Positions 8,980-18,343 of a stretch of 24,528 nucleotides of DNA are shown one piece after another. The position numbers and the translations under genes are program-made. How positions within the stretch are numbered: the stretch's first letter is position 1; every line of letters begins with the position of its first letter. The notes under the pieces are model-generated. The model had not been told where the DNA came from. It saw nothing but the letters and a program-made list of their open reading frames with translations, and made no database searches. The DNA is from Haplomitrium mnioides (taxonomy: Eukaryota; Marchantiophyta; Haplomitriopsida; Calobryales), in contig JBNGIS010008443.1 in NCBI GenBank assembly GCA_049999725.1, positions 1-24,528 on the forward strand. Reading direction: 5' to 3'.

Positions 8980-9854
8980 TGTTGGTGTTGAACATGTATC
9001 TTTGCTACTATAAATAGAAACAATTAACTATTGTTAGTTGTTAAGGCTAGCTAATGTAGATAGCTAATTGACATTTTAGAGGGGCTGTCAAGTTTCAGGT
9101 CCCCTTGGACATTCATGATTGTTACAGTGAGCAATGAGCAATAGGCTGAGAAATAAGACATTTATTAGAATGTCACAAGGGGGCGCAGGATGCAGATGAT
9201 CCCATTTCCACTTGCTCGATGTTTGCTCCACTCTTATCAATATGGGCCAGCATGTATGTCAGCGTAAGCTGATCCCTACTGGTATATAAGCATGAGGAGT
9301 CTTCTTAAAGGATCATCTATAGCAATCATATTTCCTGTCATATTCTTCTTCAACCTCTAGTTTGATATTTATGAAGGTTGGAGCATCGCGACGGTGTTCT
9401 CTACATTATGAAGATATCGTGTTTGGAGCACATGCAACATAGTCAATGAGCGAGCATACTTTTTGAGGAGGCTGCAAGCTTGCAAGAAGGCTACGAGTTG
9501 TCTAATGGCAAATATCATGGCGCTGAGTTGTCTGGTGGCGAATATTGAGACATCGAAGAGCAGCTTCGCATCTGCTATTTTTTGACTCTCTTCTAGTATT
9601 GCAATTTTGCAATTTTGAGGCAAGGGCGCTTGCATTGCAATAGGGAGCATCTGGAAAAAGTCATGTTCACCTTAAATCATGACTTTTTGACCCTCCGTGA
9701 TCGATTTCTAGAGCCTCCCAATTCTGCTGTTTCACGACTTTCGATCTGATATCAGTTGTCTCCTTCAAAGCATATCATATCAAGTGTTGATTTTTTACAG
9801 CCTCTCAGCTCTTCACGTAGAGTTTTTGAGTTTATTTTTCAACAGTTTATGAGC
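8980..9854 (+). repeat. 5' LTR of the copia element
   Basis: It begins TGTTGG at 8980 and is recognised because AACATGTATCTTTGCTACTA at 8991 recurs at 13607 and similarity continues to GAGC at 9851-9854 (14469-14472). Compared with the 3' LTR it lacks about 43 bp just after TGTTGG. A TATA-type box lies at 9283-9290, so U3 is about 300 bp. Inside the transcribed part a 30-bp unit beginning GAGTTGTCT is repeated twice (about 9495-9555). The exact 3' terminus is uncertain by about 10 bp, because AACAGTTTATGAGCCC may include a decayed initiator-Met primer-binding site. Confidence 0.85.
9283..9290 (+). promoter_or_regulatory. TATA box in copia 5' LTR
   Basis: TATATAAG lies in a segment conserved between the two LTRs (TATATAAA at 13899-13906 in the 3' copy). 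Transcription of the element would start about 25-35 bp downstream, defining the R region. Conservation in both LTRs, despite roughly 10 percent divergence around it, supports a functional origin. Confidence 0.6.
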
Positions 9855-10930
9855 CCACGATGCAAGTTGAGTTTGGTAATACGATGAAGAAATTTTGAGG
9901 AGACATTTCATCTTTGAGATAAGATGAGGCTGTTGTTGGTGATTCAAGATCTAAAGCCAAAAATTTGGAGAAGATTGTTTTTCATCTTTTGTTAAAGTTG
10001 AAAGTTTTTTTAATCAATCAAGACCTGAGAGAAATTACTAAGGATCTCCAAGCTGGATATACTATGCTCTCTAAAATGTCTAGGGTTGACATCTAGAGAG
10101 AAAGGAAATGTTTGGGAAGAGCTGAGTAGAGGGCATGGGCATCCAGTATGCTGAGCCTTGAAGATCATCTTTTGGAGTTGGTGAGAAACTACAACAATAC
10201 ACATGAAGCTTGGGAACTACTATCAAGTAATTATGAAGGCAAGCAGACTATGAAGAGAATTCTCCTAAAATAGATGACAAAAAGTTCAACTATTACTGTA
10301 CATGTGATGAGACTCACAATCCGTGGCTGGATAGTTTCAAGCAGTTTCAATCACGATTTGAGGAGGAGGACACGGCATGTGTCTTTCTCAACAGCCTTGC
10401 TGAAGATTATGACTTTTGGTCATGACGATGGAGGTGAAGGGGTTTGACATAGACCTATAATTCATGATGAGTCATTTGCTTAGCGAAGAGAAGAGGCGGC
10501 ACATCAAAGAATGGATACCTGCAGAGATCTGCACCTATCAATATTGCAAGAAACTTGGACACTTGTCTAAATCCTGCAATAAGAAACTAGTTGACAAGTT
10601 TGGAAGAGAGGAGAGAATTCTCAAGACACCTTCAGTGTAACAGTTATTGAAAATGAATCATCTCAAAACAAGGATTAATAAACCTACCTTGAAGAAGTGG
10701 ATGACCAAGGTGATCTGATATGTAGTGCATCCAACCATATGTCATCAAGGAAGGTATGATTAATAGATGTCATCAAAGAAGATTCCATAGTTGACAAAGT
10801 TGGGTAATAGCTCTGGAGAACATACAAGTGCAAGAGGCTATGCATCTTAGTATTAAAGCATCGGGAGGTAGGAGCACCACCCACATCCTAGAGGGAGTTC
10901 TTTATGAGCTCGAGATCGCATAAAAATGTG
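9855..10930 (+). pseudogene. Copia gag and protease remnant
   Basis: Gag-like sequence begins at an ATG near 9860, a few bases after the LTR. It contains the decayed beginning of the copia Gag domain and, further on, INQDLREITKDLQAGYT (about 10015). The nucleocapsid zinc knuckle is read at about 10537-10578 as YQYCKKLGHLSKSC: His and the last two Cys are present while the first Cys is Tyr. The protease active-site region is reduced to CSASNHMSS around 10721-10747. Family members have an aspartate-bearing DSGA-type motif there, so the catalytic Asp is lost. Several stops and frame changes interrupt the region, and no open frame exceeds about 65 codons. The assignment is from motifs and position only. 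Confidence 0.7.
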
Positions 10931-11079
10931 TCAGTGAGTGCACTTTTCAGTAGTTGCTTGGTGGTCAATTGTGACCTATATAAGCTCTATAGCCCTGGAT
11001 AAGGTTGCCAAGGTCATTGTCGTTGGTATCATGAGAGAGAAGTTGTGTAGATTGGATTGCATCCTAGAGGTTGAAGAAA

Positions 11080-12020
11080 GCCTAAGTATGGCTAACTAGA
11101 GAGAAGGGGATAGATCTCTGGCACCACATGCTTGGACACTTGGGGAAGCAAGGACTCAGATTGCTTACCAGCATGGTGAGCAACATGGTTTGGAAAAATC
11201 TACCTCACTTGAGTTCTGTGAAAGATGTGTGAAGGGAAGTCACACAAAGTCTGCATATAAGAAGGGCGCACCATTGGATGAAGGATATCCAAGTTGTTGG
11301 AATTAGTCCACAACGATATATGTGGAACTATGAAGACACCTTCAATGTGTGGCTACAGGTTTTTTTTGGTATCATTCACAAATGAAAATCAAAGATTTCC
11401 TTTGTCTACTTTATAAACAACAAGGATAAGATGTTTCAATGTTGCAAACATGTCTTTTGGGATGGAGATTGAAGTTAACAATAGAATCAAAGATTTTGGA
11501 GTGATGGCAACAATTTTAGAATTTTCTTGTGAAGAGTTGGCATCAGAGCATGGATGATTGCTCAAGATTCTCCACACTAGGACAGTGTGGCAGTATAGCT
11601 AAATAGGACAATTGTCAAGAGGCCTGGAAGCATGTTACATATTTTGGCCTGGAGGACAAGTTCTATAGTAGCATGGCTGAACAAGAACTTTGTTGAAAAG
11701 AATGGAAGCATGGTGCACATGCTGGCCTAGAGAACAAGTTCTCGGTAGTAGGAGTAGCTACAGCTGAAGAATATCAACACCACAAATGTAATTGAAGGGT
11801 TGACACCTTGACAAGCTTGGGGGTTCAACCTTTAGTGATGCATCTTAGGGTTTTTTTGGTTGCAACACGTATGTCTTGGTTCCTATGACACTTCGCATGA
11901 AGTTGGAACCTAAGATAATAAAATGTATTTTTCCTTGGGTACAGTGAAGGAGGACAGGTCTATGACTATGACCCAGTTACAAGCACAATCTAGTACATGT
12001 ATGTCATTCTCAATGAGTAG
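11080..12020 (+). pseudogene. Copia gag-pre-integrase and integrase remnant
   Basis: The gag-pre-integrase segment is read as LWHHMLGHLGKQGLRLLTSM near 11119-11180. The zinc-binding FCERCVKGSHTKSA follows at about 11215-11257, giving the His/His and Cys/Cys positions of the integrase N-terminus. The start of the catalytic core (ELVHNDICGTMKTPSMCGYR, about 11301-11360) keeps the first Asp. Beyond it the core is shredded by stops and indels and I cannot place the second Asp or the Glu. The C-terminal signature PMTLRMKLEPKIIKCIF is seen at about 11882-11932. The integrase is clearly dead. Confidence 0.8.
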
Positions 12021-12279
12021 GAGGTAGGGAATAGGTTGGATGCAAATCCAAGCTCTGCCCTCCCTAATATTCTGAGGATTACCCTAGGTAATTGAGAGCT
12101 GGCTAGATTCTGGGAAACAATTTGCAGAGGGTGGATGAGCCATCCTAGAGGGAATTTGAAGACATTAGGAAAAGGTATTGCAATTTGTGAGGAAGTCATA
12201 GAGTTTCTGAAGACTTGTTGTCAGGCTTGGAAGATAGGAAAGTAAGGCAAAAGTTGTTCTTGAGCAAGAACGAATGAGC

Positions 12280-13502
12280 CTAAGGCAGGCCATGAAAAGA
12301 GATGATGCTAAACAATGGGAGCACGCTACGAAAGTTAAATACCAATCCTTGATATAGATTGGGACTTGGACTCCGAGAGATTTACCAAAAGGCAGGAGAA
12401 CCATTGAGTGCAAGTGGGTATTGGAAGCTGAAGCATGAAGCTGTAAACACCAAGTACAAGGAACACTTGGTAGCCTAGGGATATATGCAGAAGGAAGGTA
12501 TCATTTTTAGGAACATTCGCTCCAGCGGTGGTGAAGTTGACGTCAATCCGCTGCTAACTGGCCATTGCAACAGATATGGACAGGGAAGTCCATCAGATGG
12601 GTGTGAAGTCAGGTTTTGTGAATGAAGATCTCAAAGAAGAGATTTGTATGGTGCAACCTGTAGGGTTTTGAGGTACTTGATATGGAACACAAGGTATGTG
12701 TCTCCTAGGAAGTCTCTATAGGGACTAGAGTGGTCCTCAAGAGCATGGCATGAGGAGATGGACCAGTACTTGCAAAGTGGTAGATATTCATGATACACAT
12801 CCTATCACAGCAAGATTGCTCAGAGGTAAAGAAGTCTATCATCACAGTCACTGTATATGACGTGATGTTATTCAGTGCTACCTAAATTTGTTGCGCAGCA
12901 TGACGCATGGTCTGAGTAACCCATTTGAGAAGTGGACCTTGGAGAGGTACACTACATATTTGGGACACAGGTGGTTGGAGACAGGAATGCAAGAGCTCAA
13001 TCAGCAAAGGAAGTTGCAAAGCTTGCACTTGATGTTGATTGCATACTGTCATTAGGTACTTGAAGGGTACAAGGGATCTTTGCATTATCTGGAAGGGTGA
13101 TAAAGGGATCAAGCTTACTGGCAACAGTGATGCAGATTAGGGAGGAGATCCAATATTGGACATATGGGAGATGGTTATCTCTTGGAGGAGTCAAATGCCA
13201 AGGACCACTACCCTTTCATTAGCTAAAGCTGAGTATATGGCATTGCCAAATGCCTGTAAGGAAGATGCGTGAATATGTAGGTTGCTTGATTGGATTCAAG
13301 AAAGGGACAATTTTTTTTATGTAACTACCTTGGATGTATGGAACTGGCATCAACCCAGTCCAACATCCAAAGGCAAACACATTGACTTCCAATGTCACTT
13401 CACACCTACTTGCAATGAAGTGGAACTAGAGTATTGTGTGATAGTAGAGATGGCAGTCGACATTCTCACCAAAGCATTGCCCAAGAATGATACTTCAAGC
13501 TG
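12280..13502 (+). pseudogene. Copia reverse transcriptase-RNase H remnant
   Basis: The RT N-terminus is recognisable (MKRDDAKQWEHATKVKYQSL at about 12291, DLPKGRRTIECKW at about 12380-12418). It is followed by degraded but ordered pieces up to RAWHEEMDQYLQSGR (about 12738-12785). At the catalytic site the frame reads VTVYDVMLFS (12848-12877). The two-residue V-D of the copia YVDD box is missing, consistent with a six-base deletion, so polymerase activity is lost. RNase H keeps GNSDAD before a TAG at 13138-13140 and LSLAKAEYMALPNACKE around 13216-13265. The C-terminal end reads MAVDILTKALPKND (about 13450-13490), about 50 bp before the polypurine tract. Confidence 0.85.
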
Positions 13503-13544
13503 ATCAAGAAGATGGGGATCTACAAATCTACAGCAACATGCGAT

Positions 13545-13553
13545 AAGTGGGAG
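13545..13553 (+). promoter_or_regulatory. Polypurine tract of the copia element
   Basis: AAGTGGGAG immediately precedes TGTTGGAAATT, the 5' end of the 3' LTR, and lies about 50 bp after the RNase H end. This is the standard plus-strand primer position in copia elements. Confidence 0.8.
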
Positions 13554-14472
13554 TGTTGGAAATTTATCTTTGTTGATGTAGAGTAGCCAGCTCTGATACC
13601 ATGCTAAACATGTATCTTTGCTACTATAAATAGAAACAACTAACTATTGTTAGTTGTTAAGGCTAGCTAGTATAGATAGATAATTGACATTTTAAAGGGG
13701 CTGCTAAGTTCCAGGCCCCTTTAGACATTTAGGATTGCTACAGCGAGCAATAAGCAATAAGCTCAGAAATAGGAAATTTGTTAGAATGTCATAAGGGGGC
13801 GAAGGATTCAAGTGAAATACTTTCCAAATGCTCGATGTTTGCCCCACTCTATTCTATATGGAGCAACTTGTATGTCAGTGTAAGCTGACCCCTATTGGTA
13901 TATAAACATGAGGAGTCCTCTTAAACGATCATCCTTAGCAATCATATTTCCTATTCACATTCTTCCTCAACCTCTAGTTCGATATTTGTGAAGGTCATAG
14001 CATCATGACAGTGTTCTCTGCATTATCAAGATATCGTGTTTGGAGCACATGTAACATAGTCGACGGGCAAGCATACTTTGTGAGGAGGTTGTGAGCTCGC
14101 AAGGAGGTTACGGGTTGTCTGGTGGGGAATATCAGGACGTCAAGTTGTCTGGTGGCGAATATCGGGACATCGAAGAGCAGCTTCATGTCTGTTGTTTTTT
14201 TACTCTCCTCCAGTATTGCGTTTTTGCGATTTTGAGGCAGGGACGCTCACATCGTGATGGGGAGCGTTTGGCAAAAATCACGTCCACCTTAAATCGCATT
14301 TTTTTTAACTTCCCGTGATCGATTTTTGGAGCCTCTCAATTCTGCCGTTTTGCCACCTTCAATCTGATATCAGCTGTCTCTTTTGAAGCATATCATGTCA
14401 AGTGCTCTTTTTTGACAGCCTCTCAGCTCTTCACATGGAGTTTTTTAGTTTACTTTCCAATAGCTAGTGAGC
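13554..14472 (+). repeat. 3' LTR of the copia element
   Basis: It starts TGTTGGAAATT after the polypurine tract and matches the 5' LTR from 13602 (TGCTAAACATG, against TGTTGAACATG at 8986) to about 14472. The first ~48 bp (13554-13601) have no counterpart in the 5' LTR beyond TGTTGG and end in AGCTCTGATACCA, an antisense initiator-Met primer-binding sequence. The TATA box is at 13899-13906. The 30-bp internal repeat is seen as GGTTGTCTGGTGG and AGTTGTCTGGTGG around 14103-14165; the short + frame across it (14091-14318) is a by-product. Confidence 0.88.
13589..13601 (-). promoter_or_regulatory. Antisense tRNA-iMet primer-binding sequence
   Basis: The + strand reads AGCTCTGATACCA, so the minus strand reads TGGTATCAGAGCT, the classic plant copia primer-binding site complementary to initiator tRNA-Met. 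It is followed at once on the + strand by TG (13602), as if it marked the inner edge of an LTR belonging to a minus-oriented element. It lies inside what is otherwise a + oriented 3' LTR. Confidence 0.7.
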
Positions 14473-14477
14473 ATTCT

Positions 14478-15123
14478 CTACGGTAGATGCTCAACAAAAT
14501 CTTCATTCAACCTCATAATCTGGAATGGTCCCAAGTTATCCATTCTAAGTTTTGGAAGGTTCAAAATTTCCAACCGAAGAGTGATGGTTTCCTCCCGGAC
14601 TTTGCACCACTTGATTGCAGACTCTCTTATTTTGTTTTTGTCCTTCTTAGACAAATGTATAAGGATCAACCTGCTCTTTTTCTTGAAAATTCCGAAGCCC
14701 TTTTTGTGTTTGTCTCTTTGCTCTTGATGTTGAAGCCTGTATTGGCCCCAATTAGACTTCCTCCTCTGAGCTACTAGGAGCAGAAGATGAAGGGGCCACC
14801 AAAGAAGAGATGGTTGGAGATGGGGATGGGACAAGCTCCTCCTCAACATGCGGTGGGGTCACATGCTTCTTCTTTGGTAAGGCCTGCTTTTTCTTTTTTG
14901 GAGCCTCGACTGACTCCACCTCCTTTCTTTTCCTGGCAGCTAGAGGTCCACTTGTTGTTGTCATTGTCATCGTCATCATGCTAGGATGCAACACCAGTTG
15001 TTGCACGTGAAGGCATTGCTTCACTTTCAAAAATTTTAAACTGAGGGCAAATTTGATGAAGTCCCTCTCTACCCGCTTTTCATTCGTGTAAGTGTTGACA
15101 AAGTCTCACAAATATTGAGAAAA
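14478..15123 (-). pseudogene. Downstream exon(s) of an unrecognised minus-strand gene remnant, basic/acidic nuclear-type protein
   Basis: From 15123 downward on the minus strand a frame reads FSQYL, a TGA stop (15106-15108), then DFVNTYTNEKRVERDFIKFA and on to a stop near 14749. It includes two Lys/Arg clusters resembling nuclear localisation signals (ARKRKEV; PKKKKQALPKKKH), an EEEL acidic patch and a Ser/Pro-rich tail. A second frame continues protein-like (KKSRLILIHLSKKDKNKIRE, then NLPKLRMDNLGPFQIMRLNE) to a stop at 14478, next to the copia LTR. Before 15123 lies a T-rich tract ending in AG (15124-15125), a good splice acceptor, in phase with the donor of the exon at 15553. I do not recognise the family. 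Nuclear location is inferred from composition only, and one or two inactivating changes make a pseudogene or transposon-borne remnant likely. Confidence 0.45.
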
Positions 15124-15258
15124 CTAAAAACAAAAAACAAGAAATGATCGATGACTTAATACAAAAAAATTGTCAAAAGTACAATTAGAGCCTCTAAGTG
15201 CTTACATAGGTAGTATAGGCCCAAAGGGGCACTCGACTCTATGCCTACATGGACTCCC

Positions 15259-15490
15259 AAGCTCATGCACGCATATACTCACGAGTCCATACGCACATGA
15301 AATCTGAAGTCAATGCACCAAGGGATAAGGAGTCCTTGCTTTCACAGACTCAAGAGTCCATGTGCGCATGGTCTCGAGAGTCTATGCTTGCATGGTCTTG
15401 GGAGTCCATGCACGCATGGTCTCCCAAGTCCAAGCAAGCAGGGACTTCCAAGTCCATACGCACATTGACTCCCTAGTCCAATGTGTGTGG
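15259..15490. repeat. 24-bp minisatellite (about 9.6 units)
   Basis: Units of 24 bp start at 15259, 15283, about 15307, 15330, 15354, 15378, 15402, 15426, 15450 and 15474 (partial). The consensus is roughly RAGTCCATGYRCGCATGGTCTC. As 24 is divisible by three, open frames appear on both strands with eight-residue repeats (ESMxAWSx on +; GLGxPCxH on -). I treat these as by-products, because the array sits in the predicted intron between the exons at 15553-15808 and 14478-15123. The spacers are not uniform unique sequences and no cas-like genes exist, so this is not a CRISPR. Confidence 0.9.
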
Positions 15491-15552
15491 GAACGACGCT
15501 TTGCAATAGAAAGATTTTAACGACTGAAAAAAACAAATCTTCTTAGTCTTAC

Positions 15553-15808
15553 ATTGCTGTCATTGAAAGCCAACTGCAGATCTTTGGTGAAGATATCTCT
15601 TAGCATTATCTCGTTGAAGCATAATCTCTTTGAGAACTCCTTGAAGAGTGTAATTGATGTCTTTGACTGCACAAGCAGCCCCATGTAGGCTCTATGCCCC
15701 TCTCGAATCATGGTAATTTGGAACAAAATGCCCATGTTGAATTTTTCACCTTTCGAGTGAAAAAAGTAGGTGATGGTTGATGTTTTTTATGGTTCCACAA
15801 CAAACAAG
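15553..15808 (-). pseudogene. Upstream exon of the unrecognised minus-strand gene remnant
   Basis: The minus strand reads PTNGLFVVEP, one TAA, then about 78 uninterrupted residues including GEKFNMGILFQITMIREGHR and RLCFNEIMLRDIFTKDLQLA, ending FNDSN at 15553. The next bases are GTAAGACTAAG, a textbook 5' splice site (donor GT at 15552-15551), in phase 0 with the acceptor at 15125-15124. Reading through the donor gives a stop about ten codons later, which supports a real exon edge. The intron of about 430 bp contains the 24-bp minisatellite. The segment looks like a folded-domain sequence rather than low complexity, but I cannot name the family. The upstream start is not defined; the interval 15809-16289 shows nothing else convincing. 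Confidence 0.45.
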
Positions 15809-16289
15809 CCATTCGTAGGCTAGTTTTTGTGGTTCAAGAGACTTCAAAACATCTTAATACCAATAAGGCTTTGATTGAGTTGGTTTGGGAGCATTGGTCT
15901 GTGATGCTATTTCCTCCAAAGTGTAAAATAGTAAAAATAAAGACAAAAAAATTGTACAAAACAAAATGGCCAAATCATAAGAAAATACGAAAACAACCAC
16001 AAAAAGAAAACAAAAACCAGAAAGTGAACTTGTGAAATGGAAAGAAACTTTCTGTTGTCGGTTTTTTTATACCCAAATTTCAAAAAACACATTTTCCCAC
16101 CAAAAAATGATTCGCGGAGCTCTTGACATGTAGGTTTTCCTAGTGCCAAGAAAAAGTTAGTATATGAAACATTGCTCATTTTTATCTTTTGGATTTTTTT
16201 TTCATTTTCTTCAAAAACAACATCTTTTGGGTATATTAGCAGGAATCAATAATATTTGTGAAAATAATTTCTTCAAATTTTTATTTTTC
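15809..16289. other. AT-rich interval between the divergent coding remnants
   Basis: No gene is supported. The sequence is A/T-rich with poly(A)- and poly(T)-like runs (for example around 15935-16020 and 16190-16215). The short reading frames on either strand here are Lys/Asn- or Phe-rich and look like composition artefacts. Its position between outward-reading coding remnants would suit a shared promoter region, but no TATA box or other element stands out. Confidence 0.4.
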
Positions 16290-16981
16290 AATGGCTAGAG
16301 TTTTCAAAAGCAAGAAGAGGTTACAATTTCATGATTCATGCTCACAAAAAAGTGTTACTTTTAGGCGGCAACTGGAGATAGTTTCAAACCATTTTTCTGA
16401 GGAGGTTAGCGTTGGAATACCTAAAGCTTCAAGTCTTATGGCGAGTATTTCAAGAAAAAAAGATGGTGGTAGTTGAATCAAATATATCGACAGAGGAAGA
16501 TCGAGCAAGTGAACCCTATACGCACATAGGATCAGGGATTGAACCCAATGTGCATATATGGTCAATGAGTGAACCCAATGTGCACATAGGAACAAGAATT
16601 GAACAACTTACACGCAAAGGATCAAAGAGGGAACCCAATCTACAGATAGGATTCAAGACTCAACCTTCTACATGCACTAGATCTTTATTGCTAGTCAAGC
16701 GATCAAAATTTAATCTTTCTTTTGCCTACTCCAACAAATTAACAAAAAGGCGTTCAAGTCATAATTTCTAAATAGTTGTGGACTTTTCTTTCTCCTCATC
16801 AGCTGACGACAACGATGTTCAAGATCCAAAACTATTTGTTGAAAACACAAAAAGCATAAAATCAGATGACTTTTTCAATTTTGGAGATGATTCGTTGTCA
16901 CCAATAGCACCACTCAAACAACAAGTGATTTCTAATCAAGTTGGATTTCTAAACAAGATTGGGAGATCTTCTAAAAACTGA
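16290..16981 (+). pseudogene. Unrecognised plus-strand coding remnant with a 10-residue repeat
   Basis: A frame beginning MARVFKSKKRLQFHD at 16290 runs 62 codons to 16476. An overlapping frame from 16412 runs through six decapeptide repeats (EPYTHIGSGI, EPNVHIWSMS, EPNVHIGTRI, EQLTRKGSKR, EPNLQIGFKT, QPSTCTRSLL) to 16771. The same frame then continues after one stop as FSFSSSADDNDVQDPKLFVE and on to 16981, rich in Asp and Ser. Shared frame across 16412-16981 suggests one original coding unit with a nonsense change at 16769-16771. I recognise no catalytic domain. The repeat could alternatively be a non-coding minisatellite that happens to be open in this frame. It lies upstream of, and in the same direction as, the 17398-18343 remnant and may be the 5' part of the same gene. 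Confidence 0.35.
16511..16690 (+). repeat. 30-bp minisatellite, six units
   Basis: Units start at 16511, 16541, 16571, 16601, 16631 and 16661. Each begins GAACCC (or a close variant) followed by ACGCACATAGG-like sequence and an ATCA/AACA-rich tail. No unit is longer or shorter than 30 bp, which preserves a reading frame. The core resembles the unit of the 24-bp array at 15259-15490 (CCATACGCACAT). Confidence 0.9.
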
Positions 16982-17397
16982 AATTATTTGAAGGAGTCTT
17001 CATACGATAATTTAGGAAATGATTCTAGCAAAGAGTCTCAATCAATCAATATTTCAATGGAGCTATTGCCAAGGGCACTGATTATTTTACAAAAAAACAT
17101 TTTCTAATGCTCGAGATATTGATGAAAATTCTGTTTTGGCATGGTCTAGTTCTCCCAATCCTCAAGGTGGTGTTCATCAATCTAAAACTTATTTTTGAAG
17201 GAACAAACTGTGTTATTGATGATGCTCAAGATTTCAAAGATAATGAATTATCTTTGATGGTTGGATTCATCTATGAACCGAATAGTCAAAGCATCCCTCT
17301 CTGGTTCAAAGGATACATTATATTACCTTTAATCAACAATTCAAGTTCAAGTTGAGTGATTCGAAGGCAAAATTGTTAACTCAATGGCTTATTTGAA

Positions 17398-18343
17398 GTT
17401 GACATAGAAATTTTAAGTTCAACTTTGATTCCTCTTAAGGTATATTCTAAAATCAAACAATCTCAAAAGGAAGAAAGAGAAGTTGACGCAGAGAAAGTGG
17501 TCTTTGCAATAAATGACAACATAAATCAGAACTGCTATAATTTCTTTACAGATTCTGATATTCAATGGTGGAATGACTTTTTTCTTGCCCAATAAGAGAT
17601 TGCAGCTTACATACTTGAAAGAAAATGACGATGACTCGAAGCAGAATTCACCTTTCTACCTTCACAAATGCCAAATACTTGTAATGATTCGCAAAATTTT
17701 TGTCTAGGTTATTAGTTTGATGCTCAACAGATAGAGGAAGATGTTCCAGTAGAACATATACTTTCTACATGTTAAGCAATCTATGATGGAGGACCTAGGC
17801 CGCAAGAAGGGACCGTTTCTCATAACACCAGATACATGCACAAGTTTCACAACCTACATGAGGTGAAAGCCAAAATGTTGATTTGTGTTGTTGCAACACT
17901 CGGTCCAAAAAGCAAACTGTTTTGGATTGCCAAAGTCCTCAAAGTTTTGTCATATGATGAGGAAGAACCTCCCAACCCAAAACGAGTACATGTTCAATGG
18001 TTTGCTTGTGAGGTTGATGATGCATTTTATGGACAATACTTTCCAAAAAAAAATAACAACAACAAAAGGGGAATGCAAATCCAAGCTATATATTGATGTA
18101 CTTGATGTAACACAAATCACGATCATTTTGTCTTTTGATTTTCTTCTCATTCAAAAACCCCAATTAAAGAAATCCACTTTAGCTATTATTAAATCAATTC
18201 TATTTGAGTACAAAAGACAAAAAGCAATCAACCCTAATGTGTTTGAAAGAGATTCAATCAATGTTATTAACACTAAAGTAGACAGTATTAATCTTGTTGA
18301 ATCTTTTGAAGCTGAATCCGAAGAAGTCGACATGAGTGACTAA
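17398..18343 (+). pseudogene. Unrecognised plus-strand gene remnant with FWIAKV...VHVQWF segment
   Basis: Frame 1 reads VDIEILSSTLIPLKVYSKIK and on through VDAEKVVFAINDNINQNCYN and FTDSDIQWWNDFFLAQ to TAA 17594-17596. After further stops the same frame resumes (17836-18060) with HEVKAKMLICVVATLGPKSK, LFWIAKVLKVLSYDEEEP and VHVQWFACEVDDAFYGQYFP. Near 18050 the reading passes to frame 2 (LDVTQITIILSFDFLLIQKP) and ends in an acidic tail EAESEEVDMSD with a stop at 18341-18343. The alternating hydrophobic/aromatic pattern around FWIAKV...VQWF suggests a small beta-barrel reader-like fold (inference). I cannot assign a family. A 3' region of AT-rich sequence follows, so 18343 may be the true C-terminus. 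Decay by several stops and at least one frameshift indicates a pseudogene. Confidence 0.45.

Larger units (their letters stand above)
8980..14472 (+). mobile_element. Ancient full-length Ty1/copia LTR retrotransposon
   Basis: Two long direct repeats (about 8980-9854 and 13554-14472) flank an internal region. On the + strand that region gives, in order, gag with zinc knuckle, a protease remnant, a gag-pre-integrase/zinc-binding segment, integrase, reverse transcriptase and RNase H. This integrase-before-RT order defines Ty1/copia. A polypurine tract sits directly before the 3' LTR. The internal frames contain many stops and small indels, and the two LTRs differ at about 22 of 190 bases that I aligned by hand at their 5' parts, mostly transitions, so the insertion is old. 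A possible but imperfect target-site duplication is GCATAC upstream against GCATTC downstream. The element cannot be autonomous. Confidence 0.92.

Noticed and set aside
15259-15490. Possible CRISPR-like array
   Set aside because: The 24-bp units are head-to-tail without unique spacers, the context is a plant nuclear genome full of LTR elements, and no cas-like genes exist. It is a minisatellite.
16511-16690. Second possible CRISPR-like or leucine-rich-type repeat
   Set aside because: Continuous 30-bp units without spacers, so not CRISPR. The decapeptide EPNVHIG-type repeat does not match a repeat family I know.
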